A stretch of DNA of 64,000 nucleotides from Luteitalea sp. (GTDB taxonomy: Bacteria > Acidobacteriota > Vicinamibacteria > Vicinamibacterales > Vicinamibacteraceae): positions 1 through 64,000 of the forward strand of contig WHTZ01000029.1 in the NCBI GenBank assembly GCA_009377495.1, written 5' to 3'. Below the pieces are notes generated by a model. The model ran no database searches. It saw only the letters and a list, made by a program, of their open reading frames with translations, and was not told where the DNA came from. The position numbers and the translations under genes are program-made. Of this stretch, positions 35,885-43,367 are shown in pieces; the first letter of the stretch is position 1; every line of letters starts with the position of its first letter.

Positions 35885-37285
35885 CTACAGCCCATGAGGC
35901 CGACGGCTCATCGGGCCGGTGTCACTGTTCCCCAGCGGCTTGGCCGTGAGATGGAGCCAGTCGCGCGTCATCGGCGCCGCATCGCGGCTCTCCGCTTGAA
36001 GCCGCTCGAGATCCGCCCAGTCATCGATGTCGTACCACGGTTCGAGCACGTGAACGTCCACACCGTGTCGCGTCGCTCGCGCGAGCGTTTGTTCGAACAC
36101 GTGCGAGGTACCCCAGGCGACCCCCGAGAACAGCTCAGGGTGCGGTGACTTGAGCCCGACGAGATAGTACCCGCCGTCAGCCGCCGGTCCGAGCACGATC
36201 CGGTCGCCACGCCGCTCCAACGCCCGCTTCGCGGCAACAAGGCGGCTGGCCGGCAGATTCGGCAGATCGGAGCCGACAACGATGACATCCCTGGCGCCCA
36301 GGCGGAAGAGATCCTCGGACGCGTTGATCAGCCGCTGGCCCAGGTCGCCGGCGCTCTGCGCGATCACGTCGATGCCAGGTCCAACGATGTCACGCAGTCG
36401 CTCGCAGGCCTCGGGCGGCTCGCAGAGCACATATCGCTCGGCGCTCTCGACGGAGCGGACGATCTCGAGCGTGTCGCGGAAGAGCGCCATCCTCAGGGCT
36501 GCGTGATCGGCGGCCGGCAGCTCCGGCACGAGCCGCGTCTTGCCAGCCATCCACGGCGCGCGCGCCATCATCGCAAGCGCAAGCGGCCGCCGGCGGAAGT
36601 AGACGCGCGCCAGAGTGGCCGGCGACACGCCGCAGAAATACAGTGTCGCCAAGGACATATTCTGCGCGCTTCTCGTGAGCCAGCCATCACGCTCCCACGC
36701 GCGGCTGGATGAGCAGACCGGCAAATCGTCGTGCAGGAGCGTACCGGCGCGTTTGAGGCGGCGGACGAGATCCACGTCCTCCATCAGCGGCAAATCGCGG
36801 TAGCCGCCGAGCGCATCGAAGACATCGTGCCGCACGAACAGCGCCTGATCGCCGTAGGGTAGCCCAAGCACGCGGACGCGTGCTCGCACGCCAGCTTCAA
36901 TCACCCGAGCGCGCCAATCGGTGCTGTCGAGCATGAACCGATAGGACCCGCCGACGATGAGGCGGTCGTGGGCGGCGCGATGAATGGCCGCCTGCCACCC
37001 CGGCGGCAAACGCGAGTCCACGTGAAGAAACAGCATCCATTCACCACGCGTGACCGCTGCCCCGGCGTTCATCTGCGATGCCCGACCGCGCGGTGCAAAC
37101 ACCCACCGGACGTTCGGATACTCCGTCGATAGCCGCTCGTATCTGGGGGTCTCATCGGCGGGCGCCGCAACGATGATCTCCGTGCCCGCGGTGTCGCGCA
37201 GATGAGCAAGCGCTCCCCGGAGCTCCTGGTCGTCGCCGCGCCAGGTGGGGATGACAATAGAGGTGAGTGGCTCACGATCGATCAT
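35885..37285 (-). CDS. Two-domain glycosyltransferase (TIGR04283 + TIGR04282 fusion)
   Basis: Residues about 1-230 are a GT2 domain (TSIVIPTWRGDDQELRGALAH, GRASQMNAGAAVTRGEWMLF, LHVDSRLPPGW, YGDQALFVRHDVFDALGGY). Residues about 250-440 are a DUF2064/TIGR04282 nucleotidyl-sugar-transferase-like domain (RAPWMAGKTRLVPEL, DVIVVGSDLPNLP, VLGPAADGGYYLVGL, WYDIDDWADL). These are two separate neighbouring genes in many bacteria, where they are annotated as arsenosugar-biosynthesis glycosyltransferases, so this is a natural fusion. The ATG at 37285 overlaps the SCO stop (ATGA), which fixes the start against a longer frame. Substrate is unknown; no arsenic gene is adjacent. Confidence 0.87.
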   Translation of the reverse strand: MIDREPLTSIVIPTWRGDDQELRGALAHLRDTAGTEIIVAAPADETPRYERLSTEYPNVRWVFAPRGRASQMNAGAAVTRGEWMLFLHVDSRLPPGWQAAIHRAAHDRLIVGGSYRFMLDSTDWRARVIEAGVRARVRVLGLPYGDQALFVRHDVFDALGGYRDLPLMEDVDLVRRLKRAGTLLHDDLPVCSSSRAWERDGWLTRSAQNMSLATLYFCGVSPATLARVYFRRRPLALAMMARAPWMAGKTRLVPELPAADHAALRMALFRDTLEIVRSVESAERYVLCEPPEACERLRDIVGPGIDVIAQSAGDLGQRLINASEDLFRLGARDVIVVGSDLPNLPASRLVAAKRALERRGDRIVLGPAADGGYYLVGLKSPHPELFSGVAWGTSHVFEQTLARATRHGVDVHVLEPWYDIDDWADLERLQAESRDAAPMTRDWLHLTAKPLGNSDTGPMSRRPHGL

Positions 37286-38307
37286 CGCGCAGCCGACCGC
37301 GATGAGCCGTTGGCGGCGTCGATGTGTCGTAAGAGATCGGTGGCGGTCCACTCATTACCACGTAGCACGACGGCCACGCGACCCTGTGGGTCGATCACGG
37401 CGGTGCGAAGCGCGTGCATGATCTCATCCCCCTGCTGCTCGTAGACCAGGCCGAAGAAGCCCGCGAACGCGCGGACGTTCTCGGGTTCGCCCGTGAGAAA
37501 GCGCCATGTGACGGTCGCACGGCCGGTCTTGGGCGGCTGCTCGCTCCGCTCGGCCACGACCTCGCCTGCGTACTGGCGCAGCACTGCCGGTGTGTCGTAT
37601 TCCGGGTCCACACTGACCGGAAGGAACTGGGTGTGTGGCGCCTCGTCTGGTCTGGCTTGCAACTCCCTCGCCGTCTGGTTGAGGCGCCGCATCATGAGCG
37701 GGCAATAGTCTGGGAGCGGACAACGCGTGTAGATGAACGTCACCACCGACACGCGGTCGGTAAAGTCGCTTTCGCCAACGGATCGTTGGTCCTGATCGAC
37801 GAGGAGCAGCTCCGGTAGTCTCGTTCCGGGAGCGGGCGCCCCGGGCGGACTGACCGGCTCACCGCTTTCCGCATCGCCTGCGCCGCCGGTCCGCGTGACG
37901 ACCACGTTCTGCAGCCACGAGCGCGCACCGTCAACGACCAGGGTTGCCGTAATGCGGTCGCCTGGGGCCATGGCCTGCAGCGCCCACTGCTCCTTCACCA
38001 GGAATTGCATCGTCATGGCTTCCATGAGGCCCTCGACCTCATCGTGCTCGACCGTCGCCTTGCGCTCGGACGCCTCCACGGAGACGACACGACCGGCGAG
38101 CGCAAATCGCTGCGCACCGGGCCGCGCCTCGAACTCCGCTTCCGCTCCGCGCCCGTCTCCACCACAGGCGCTCGCCCCAACGTAGATGCACAGGACGCAG
38201 AGCCACGCCATGCGAGCTCGTCTGTCGACGCGACGCCAAGGGCAGCTCGCCCACGCGCGGATTCCTCGGATGCTGTGGCGGGCCCAACGTCTGCACAGCC
38301 GCGTCAT
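37282..38307 (-). CDS. CusF-like plus SCO1/SenC copper lipoprotein
   Basis: A 341-residue periplasmic protein with a lipobox (VGASAC, Cys48). Residues about 68-140 resemble the copper-binding CusF/CopK fold: VVSVEASERKATVEHDEVEG followed by AMTMQF, with His88, Met98 and Met100 as likely ligands. Residues about 155-335 are an SCO thioredoxin-fold domain with TRCPLPDYCPLM (Cys196, Cys202) and a third ligand in MHALRTAVIDP. It probably delivers copper to cytochrome oxidase or guards thiols. AGGAGG seven bases upstream supports the ATG at 38307. It is coupled to the downstream glycosyltransferase. Confidence 0.87.
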   Translation of the reverse strand: MTRLCRRWARHSIRGIRAWASCPWRRVDRRARMAWLCVLCIYVGASACGGDGRGAEAEFEARPGAQRFALAGRVVSVEASERKATVEHDEVEGLMEAMTMQFLVKEQWALQAMAPGDRITATLVVDGARSWLQNVVVTRTGGAGDAESGEPVSPPGAPAPGTRLPELLLVDQDQRSVGESDFTDRVSVVTFIYTRCPLPDYCPLMMRRLNQTARELQARPDEAPHTQFLPVSVDPEYDTPAVLRQYAGEVVAERSEQPPKTGRATVTWRFLTGEPENVRAFAGFFGLVYEQQGDEIMHALRTAVIDPQGRVAVVLRGNEWTATDLLRHIDAANGSSRSAAR

Positions 38308-38444
38308 CTCATGACCTCCTCGTCGATCGTATAGCGAGCGAAAGTCGCCCGCTACTAACTCGGCCGGACCTCGAACCTCAACCTCCCGCCTCGCCGTCGA
38401 ACCGTCGAATCCTTGAAGCCGACGCGTGCTAGGATTGGGCGCTT

Positions 38445-39659
38445 ATGTCCGATTTCTACCAGACGGGCGTTCTTGCCACGTTTCACCAGTTGCAGGAGCC
38501 ACGAGACCTCGCACGCCTTGAACAGGAGCTCGTGCGACACGCCCGTATCCGGCCGATCGCGCTCATCCTACCCGCGCTCTTTTCGGAGTTCGAAACGGAG
38601 GCCCTCCCACGGATCATCGAGCAGCTCCGAAGCGTCCCGTACCTCAAGCGCATCGTCCTTTCGCTCGATCGAGCCGAGCGCGCACAGTTCGACGAGGCCC
38701 GCAAGCGTCTCTCGACGCTGACGACACCGGTGACCGTCGTCTGGCACGACGGTCCTCGGCTACAAGACCTCTACGACCAACTCATCGCGCACGAGCTGCC
38801 GATCGGGCAACAAGGGAAAGGACGCTCCTGCTGGATGTCCACGGGCTACTTACTGGCGCAGGGCGATTGCGAGGTCATCGCCATGCACGACGCGGACATC
38901 TTGACCTACGATCGCTCGATGCTGGCGCGCCTCGTCTATCCGGTCACGAACCCAACGTTGGGGTACGACTTCGCGAAGGGGTACTACCCTCGGGTCAGCC
39001 GTCGACGAATGCACGGGCGCGCAACGCGGCTGCTGATGACGCCGCTCGTACGCAGCCTCGTTCGCATTGTCGGATACCATCCCTACCTGGTCTATCTCGA
39101 TAGCTTTCGCTACGTGCTGGCAGGTGAAGTGGCCATGGTGGCGGATCTCGCACGCGTCGTGCGGGTTCCGGCAGACTGGGGCCTCGAGGTCGGCACGCTG
39201 GGCGAGGTGTATCGGAACACGTCGATTCGGCGCGTGTGCCAGGTTGGGCTCTCCTCCCATTACGACCACAAGCACCGCGAGCTCTCACCGGATGACCCAA
39301 GCACGGGCTTGCTCAAGATGAGCATCGACATCAGCAAGTCGATCTTTCGCACGCTCGCCAGTGAAGGCATTACGCTCTCGACCGGCACGTTTCAGACCCT
39401 GTCAACCGCGTACGTCCGAACCGCCGAGGACACCATTCAGCGGTTCCTCGATGATGCGACGATCAATGGCCTCATCTTCGACCGGCACGCGGAAGAGACG
39501 GCTGTGGAGACCTTCGCGAAGGGCATACGGATTGCCGCCGAGCAGTTCCTTGCCGATCCGCTCGGCGTGCCCCTCATCCCGAACTGGAACCGCATCGCTT
39601 CCGCGATCCCGGACTTTCTCGATCGGTTGCAGCAGGCCGTCGATGCTGACAACGCTTAG
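38445..39659 (+). CDS. gpgS: Glucosyl-3-phosphoglycerate synthase-like glycosyltransferase
   Basis: A 404-residue GT-A enzyme that probably joins a sugar nucleotide (UDP- or GDP-sugar) to 3-phosphoglycerate, first step to glucosylglycerate or mannosylglycerate, which are compatible solutes. It shows RPIALILPALFSEFETEAL, KGRSCWMSTGYLLAQGDC, the metal motif MHDADILTYDR (DxD), LDSFRYVLAGE, DWGLEVGTLGEVYRN and YDHKHRELSPDDPSTGLLKM (quoted in part), as in bacterial GT81-like synthases. The downstream phosphatase gene completes the pathway. It stands alone behind a 137-bp spacer from the divergent SCO gene. Confidence 0.82.
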   Translation: MSDFYQTGVLATFHQLQEPRDLARLEQELVRHARIRPIALILPALFSEFETEALPRIIEQLRSVPYLKRIVLSLDRAERAQFDEARKRLSTLTTPVTVVWHDGPRLQDLYDQLIAHELPIGQQGKGRSCWMSTGYLLAQGDCEVIAMHDADILTYDRSMLARLVYPVTNPTLGYDFAKGYYPRVSRRRMHGRATRLLMTPLVRSLVRIVGYHPYLVYLDSFRYVLAGEVAMVADLARVVRVPADWGLEVGTLGEVYRNTSIRRVCQVGLSSHYDHKHRELSPDDPSTGLLKMSIDISKSIFRTLASEGITLSTGTFQTLSTAYVRTAEDTIQRFLDDATINGLIFDRHAEETAVETFAKGIRIAAEQFLADPLGVPLIPNWNRIASAIPDFLDRLQQAVDADNA

Positions 39660-39737
39660 GACTCGTTGCCTGGGTTCATCCGTGGCTGTCCACCTACGCC
39701 AAGGCGACGGCGGACTTGACCACTGCTTCGAGCACGT

Positions 39738-40691
39738 GTGACTGACCTCATCATCTTCACCGATCTGGACGGGTGCTTGCTCGATGACGCGACCTACCAG
39801 TGGGATGCTGCGGCGCCAGCGCTCCACGCGTTACGGCGCGCGCGCATTCCCCTCGTGTTGGCGAGTAGCAAGACGGGCGCTGAGATGGTCCCGCTGGCAC
39901 ACGACCTGGGGTTAGCGGACCGGCGTCGTCTTCGCGAGGCGCTCATCGTTGAGAACGGTGGTGGCGTGCTGATGCCCCACGACTGGGCGCCACAGCCGGT
40001 ACCTAGCGTGGTCCGTACCAATGACGGTTGGATGGTGGCGCTCGGCGCCCCGGTGCCCGTCCTGCGTGACACGCTCGCCGAGATCACGCGTGAGTGTGGC
40101 ACGGCGACGCGTGGCTTCTCGGTCATGACCGATGAGGAGATCACGGCACTTACCGGTTTGAATGCCGAAGCGGTCGGGCTCGCGCGCCAGCGCGAGTTCG
40201 ACGAGCCCTTCGTGCTCGGTGACGGGCGTGGGCTGCTGGACACCGAGACGCAGCCGTTCGAAGCCGCCGTGACGTGCCTCCGGCAAGCCGCCGAAGAGCG
40301 AGGATGTCGGATCACCCGCGGCGGACGATTTCTGCACCTCACCAGCAATACTGACAAGGGGCAGGCCGCGAGTCTGGTGCTGCGGTGGTACGCGGGAAAA
40401 CGATGCCTGGAAAAAGGGGACAGGCCCCTTTTTGCGCCCCATCGACCCGCAAAAAGGGGCCTGTCCCCTTTTTCCAGGCAGCCTTTCCCCCATCTTCTTT
40501 CCGTTGCGCTGGGAGACTCGCCGAATGATCTCTCGCTGCTTCGACTCGTGGACCAGCCCATTATCGTCCCCCGACCGAATGGCCAACCTCATCCCGAGCT
40601 CAGGGACGCGCTGCCGCACGCGACGATCGCGCCGCACCCGGGCCCCGCGGGATGGAATCACGCGGTACGAGACCTGCTCAAAAGGCGCTGA
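39738..40691 (+). CDS. Glycosyl-3-phosphoglycerate phosphatase with palindromic insertion
   Basis: HAD-IIB phosphatase (317 residues) that removes the phosphate from glucosyl- or mannosyl-3-phosphoglycerate. Motif I FTDLDGCLLDD (Asp about residue 8), LVLASSKTGAEM (motif II), VENGGGVL, a cap domain at about residues 85-200 (NTDKGQAASLVLRW), motif IV ALGDSPNDLSLL. Between RWYAGK and HLLSVALGDS an extra segment CLEKGDRPLFAPHRP-AKRGLSPFSRQPF (about residues 222-250) is encoded by a perfect palindrome, yet the frame continues into motif IV. A GTG starts it, following the gpgS-like gene by 78 bp. Confidence 0.83.
   Translation: MTDLIIFTDLDGCLLDDATYQWDAAAPALHALRRARIPLVLASSKTGAEMVPLAHDLGLADRRRLREALIVENGGGVLMPHDWAPQPVPSVVRTNDGWMVALGAPVPVLRDTLAEITRECGTATRGFSVMTDEEITALTGLNAEAVGLARQREFDEPFVLGDGRGLLDTETQPFEAAVTCLRQAAEERGCRITRGGRFLHLTSNTDKGQAASLVLRWYAGKRCLEKGDRPLFAPHRPAKRGLSPFSRQPFPHLLSVALGDSPNDLSLLRLVDQPIIVPRPNGQPHPELRDALPHATIAPHPGPAGWNHAVRDLLKRR
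40404..40480. repeat. 77-bp perfect palindromic element inside the phosphatase gene
   Basis: Identical 33-bp inverted arms (40404-40436 and 40448-40480) surround an 11-bp spacer. The central 25 bases of each arm, GGAAAAAGGGGACAGG plus CCCCTTTTT, are shared exactly with the 10896-10967 element; the spacers differ. The insertion does not break the host frame. Confidence 0.92.
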
Positions 40692-40699
40692 GGCTTGCG

Positions 40700-42274
40700 A
40701 TGCTGCTTGGCGATGTCGTGCAGACCTCCGGGCGCGTCGCAGCGACCCGGTCGCGTTCGGAAAAGGTTGCGCACCTCGCTGATCTCCTGCGCCGGCTGGT
40801 ACCGGAGGAAATCGACATCGCGGTCGCGTATCTTTCGGGCCGCTTGCGTCAAGGACCGATTGGCCTCGGCTGGGCCACGATTCGCGACGCGCGCGGCGCG
40901 AGCGCAGCTGACGCGTCGAGCCTGACACTCGTCGAGGTGGACCACGCGTTTGCGCGGCTCGCGGGGACGACGGGTCGCGGCTCGGCGACCGAGCGTGCCC
41001 GCCAGCTCGGCGCGCTCTTCGCGCGGGCGGTCGCGTCGGAGCAGGAATTCCTGGCCCGGCTGATCGTCGGCGAGCTGAGGCAAGGTGCGCTCGCGGGTGT
41101 CATGGAAGAGGCGCTGGCGAAGGCCGCGGGTGTCGAGGCAAGCGCTGTGCGGCGTGCGTTGCTGCTCGCCGGTGATCTGCAGGCGGTCTCACGCACGCTG
41201 CTCGTCGAGGGACGTCAGGGTCTCGCGCGTTTCTCACTGCAACTGCTCCGCCCGTTGCAGCCCATGCTCGCGCAGCCCGCAGAGACACTCGAAGAGGCGT
41301 TCGCGCGGCTGGGCGAAGCCGAGCTCGAGTGGAAGCTGGATGGCGCGCGGGTGCAAGTGCACCGCGTGAATGACGAGGTGCGCGTGTTCTCGCGACGTCT
41401 GAACGACGTCACGGCGGCGGTGCCGGAGTTGGTCGAGGCGGTTCGTGCGCTGCCCGCGGACCAACTCCTGCTCGATGGAGAAGTCATCGCGCTGAGGCCG
41501 GACGGCTCGCCGCATCCATTTCAGGTCACCATGCGTCGATTCGGACGCAAGCTCGATGTAGACCGCTTGCGCAGCGAGCTGCCGCTCTCCCCGTTCTTCT
41601 TCGATCTCCTGCATCTCGACGGCAAAGACCTGCTCGACCAACCGGCCGCGGAACGCTCCCGTGCGCTGCGCACGCTTGCGGCCACCGAGATCGTCGTCCC
41701 ACACATGATCACCGTCGACGAGGACGCGGCTCGAGCATTCCTGGACCAGGCATTAGCGCGTGGCCACGAGGGCCTCATGGCCAAGGCGCCCGGCTCACCG
41801 TACGAAGCGGGGCGGCGTGGGTCTGCATGGCTGAAGGTGAAGGCCGCGCAAACACTCGACCTGGTCGTGCTCGCGGCCGAGTGGGGCCACGGTCGGCGGC
41901 GCGGATGGCTCTCGAATCTCCACCTCGGCGCGCGCGATCCGGCGACCAACAGCTATGTCATGCTCGGCAAAACGTTCAAGGGCATGACCGACCAGATGCT
42001 CGCCTGGCAGACGCAGAAGCTCCTCGACCTCGAGATGGCGCGCGATCAATGGACGGTCTACGTCCGCCCGGAGCTCGTCGTCGAGATCGCTTTCAACGGC
42101 GTGCAGGAGAGCTCGCACTATCCGGGAGGCGTGGCCCTACGCTTTGCGCGTGTGAAGCGGTATCGCACCGACAAGGGCGTTGAGGACGCAGACACGATCG
42201 AAACGGTCCGCAAGACAGGGGCAAGGGGCCTGAGACAGCCCTTGGACCTCGCCCCTGACCCCTGGCACCTATGA
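40700..42274 (+). CDS. ATP-dependent DNA ligase
   Basis: A 524-residue single-polypeptide ligase that seals DNA nicks with ATP. An N-terminal DNA-binding domain (about residues 1-200) precedes the adenylation domain with the catalytic lysine in ELEWKLDGARVQVHR (about residue 213) and VEIAFNGVQESSHYPGGVALR (motif V region) plus an OB-fold. The layout is that of archaeal-type Lig1 enzymes also found in acidobacteria and actinobacteria. The ATG at 40700 gives MLLGDVVQTSGRVAATRSR; an earlier ATG overlaps the phosphatase gene. The last 20 residues come from a GGGGTCA-type repeat that also provides the stop. NHEJ genes are not nearby. Confidence 0.9.
   Translation: MLLGDVVQTSGRVAATRSRSEKVAHLADLLRRLVPEEIDIAVAYLSGRLRQGPIGLGWATIRDARGASAADASSLTLVEVDHAFARLAGTTGRGSATERARQLGALFARAVASEQEFLARLIVGELRQGALAGVMEEALAKAAGVEASAVRRALLLAGDLQAVSRTLLVEGRQGLARFSLQLLRPLQPMLAQPAETLEEAFARLGEAELEWKLDGARVQVHRVNDEVRVFSRRLNDVTAAVPELVEAVRALPADQLLLDGEVIALRPDGSPHPFQVTMRRFGRKLDVDRLRSELPLSPFFFDLLHLDGKDLLDQPAAERSRALRTLAATEIVVPHMITVDEDAARAFLDQALARGHEGLMAKAPGSPYEAGRRGSAWLKVKAAQTLDLVVLAAEWGHGRRRGWLSNLHLGARDPATNSYVMLGKTFKGMTDQMLAWQTQKLLDLEMARDQWTVYVRPELVVEIAFNGVQESSHYPGGVALRFARVKRYRTDKGVEDADTIETVRKTGARGLRQPLDLAPDPWHL
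42215..42270. repeat. Inverted copy of the AGGGCTGTCTCAGG/GGGGTCA repeat
   Basis: CCTGAGACAGCCCTTGGACCT (42229-42249) followed by CCCCTGACCCC is the reverse complement of the 16474 and 21821 units. It forms the 3' end of the ligase gene. Confidence 0.75.
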
Positions 42275-42308
42275 GACGACAGGCGGAGCGAAAGCTCCGC
42301 CTGTCGTC
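42275..42308. terminator. Strong hairpin between convergent genes
   Basis: A perfect 15-bp stem (GACGACAGGCGGAGC) closed by a GAAA tetraloop begins at the ligase stop codon. It lies between the rightward ligase and the leftward barrel gene. No clear T run follows, so it may be a factor-dependent terminator, an RNA-stability hairpin or another dispersed repeat. Confidence 0.55.
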
Positions 42309-42323
42309 GAACGTATTAGAGTG

Positions 42324-42362
42324 AGCGTCGGGGAGCGCGGCCCTGGCCGCGGTCCGCTAGAA
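42324..42362. repeat. 39-bp direct repeat, copy A
   Basis: AGCGTCGGGGAGCGCGGCC...GGTCCGCTAGAA, identical base for base to copy B at 42935-42973. Its CTA supplies the stop codon (TAG) of the barrel gene. It contains an imperfect palindrome GCGGCCCTGGCCGC. Confidence 0.92.
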
Positions 42363-42983
42363 CTTGAAGGTGATGCCGCCGGTGAAGCGAACGAAGTCGA
42401 GGTCGATGTCGCTGAGCTCGCCGCTCGCCGCGCGGAAGTACCGCAGGTCTGCGCGGGCGCCCATGGTGGGGGACCAGAAGAAGTTCGCACCGCCGCCAAT
42501 GTTGAAGCCGAACGAATTGGCAGATCGTGAGTCGCCGTCCACGTCTTCCTCCGACAAACGAATGAGGCCGATGCCGCCCCCCGCGTACGGTTCCACAATC
42601 GTGGGGGTCTCGAACACGTACACTGCGCCACCCATCAACGTGAGAAGCTCAGAGCTCACGTCGAACAAAGCATCATCATCCCTACCGCTGTGAGCCCAGC
42701 CGAAGTCGGCCTCAATGCCGATCGGCCCCGTGAGAAACGTCCCCGACCCACCAAGCGTGAACAAGCTGTCGTCACCGCCGTCCGAAACGCCAATGAACGG
42801 CGTGAGGTACGTGACATCTTGCGCCTGAGCGGCCGCTGGCACGGCGACCAGTAGCCCAAGACCAAAAAGGACCCCTAGAACCCTTGAGGCACCGAAAACT
42901 TGACTCTTTGGGTCAAGTTTCGGTGCGTCAAGTAAGCGTCGGGGAGCGCGGCCCTGGCCGCGGTCCGCTAGAATTCGTCGCAT
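42357..42983 (-). CDS. Outer-membrane beta-barrel protein with repeat-derived N-terminus
   Basis: A 208-residue protein whose second part alternates hydrophobic and polar residues in eight or so strands and ends in Phe (FVRFTGGITFKF), as OmpA/OmpX-like barrels do. A signal peptide (SRVLGVLFGLGLLVAVPAAAQAQ) starts only at about residue 34. The first 33 residues (MRRILADRGQGRAPRRLLDA and onward) are encoded by repeat copy B and a hairpin. AAGGAGG eight bases before the ATG at 42983 supports this start, so the repeat was inserted between the start codon and the signal sequence without loss of frame. Function unknown; porin or adhesion-like. Confidence 0.75.
   Translation of the reverse strand: MRRILADRGQGRAPRRLLDAPKLDPKSQVFGASRVLGVLFGLGLLVAVPAAAQAQDVTYLTPFIGVSDGGDDSLFTLGGSGTFLTGPIGIEADFGWAHSGRDDDALFDVSSELLTLMGGAVYVFETPTIVEPYAGGGIGLIRLSEEDVDGDSRSANSFGFNIGGGANFFWSPTMGARADLRYFRAASGELSDIDLDFVRFTGGITFKF
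42889..42926. repeat. Hairpin inside the barrel gene 5' region
   Basis: GCACCGAAAACTTGAC faces GTCAAGTTTCGGTGC across TCTTTGG, a 15-bp stem with one extra A. It adjoins direct-repeat copy B and is translated between the start codon and the signal peptide. Confidence 0.85.
42935..42973. repeat. 39-bp direct repeat, copy B
   Basis: Identical to copy A (42324-42362). It is translated as residues 4-16 or so of the barrel protein. Confidence 0.92.
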
Positions 42984-43077
42984 TCCCTTTGCCTCCTTCG
43001 TATACGTTGTCGCGACGCGCCGGTCGCAAGAAAAACGGCGGCCGGCGAATAAATGCAAGAGCAATTGCTGATGTCGA

Positions 43078-43294
43078 GCGCCTTCATCTCATCCCGCTTA
43101 TTTACAGAACACCAGTTCTGTAGACGGCCACCCACGGCGAGTGGAGCAGTGGGCACGCCATTGAAGAACCCGGGGCGAAAACAGGTGGGAACCGCTACGT
43201 CGCAGCGCCGAAGCTCAGCCGCTGCGCCGACCCGGGATACGCGTTCGAGAGGCTGCGATCGCACCGCCTGAGCGGCGATGCGAAGGCGCAGAGA
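43078..43294 (-). ncRNA. Structured RNA, 6S-RNA-like candidate
   Basis: Read leftward, a 5' GCGCCTTC-GCATC (43289-43277) pairs with GATG-GAAGGCGC at the 3' side (43078-43085), closing a molecule of about 210 nt. Inside are CGCAGCG/CGCTGCG, GGTTCCCACCTG...CGGGTTCTTC, a CCCAC/GTGGG hairpin and ACAGAACTGGTGTTCTGT. A TATAGT -10 element (43301-43306) lies about 7 nt before the predicted 5' end. No reading frame fits. Size, closed rod and the ACC...GGGTTC pattern recall bacterial 6S RNA; a leader of the barrel gene 95 bp further on is the alternative. Confidence 0.45.
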
Positions 43295-43300
43295 ATTAAG

Positions 43301-43306
43301 ACTATA
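43301..43306 (-). promoter_or_regulatory. -10 element for the structured RNA
   Basis: TATAGT on the minus strand, five of six matches to the consensus, about 7-10 nt upstream of the RNA's closing stem. The matching -35 (TTGCAT, 17 bp upstream) is weak. Confidence 0.4.
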
Positions 43307-43367
43307 CGTTACACCGTCGCTAAATGCAAAAAGGGAGCAGAAGGACCGCGCGTGTTAGGCTGAGCTG

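Noticed and set aside
43065-43294. tRNA, tmRNA or RNase P identity for the structured RNA
   Set aside because: No cloverleaf, no tag frame and none of the RNase P core sequences (such as GAGGAAAGTCC) are present.
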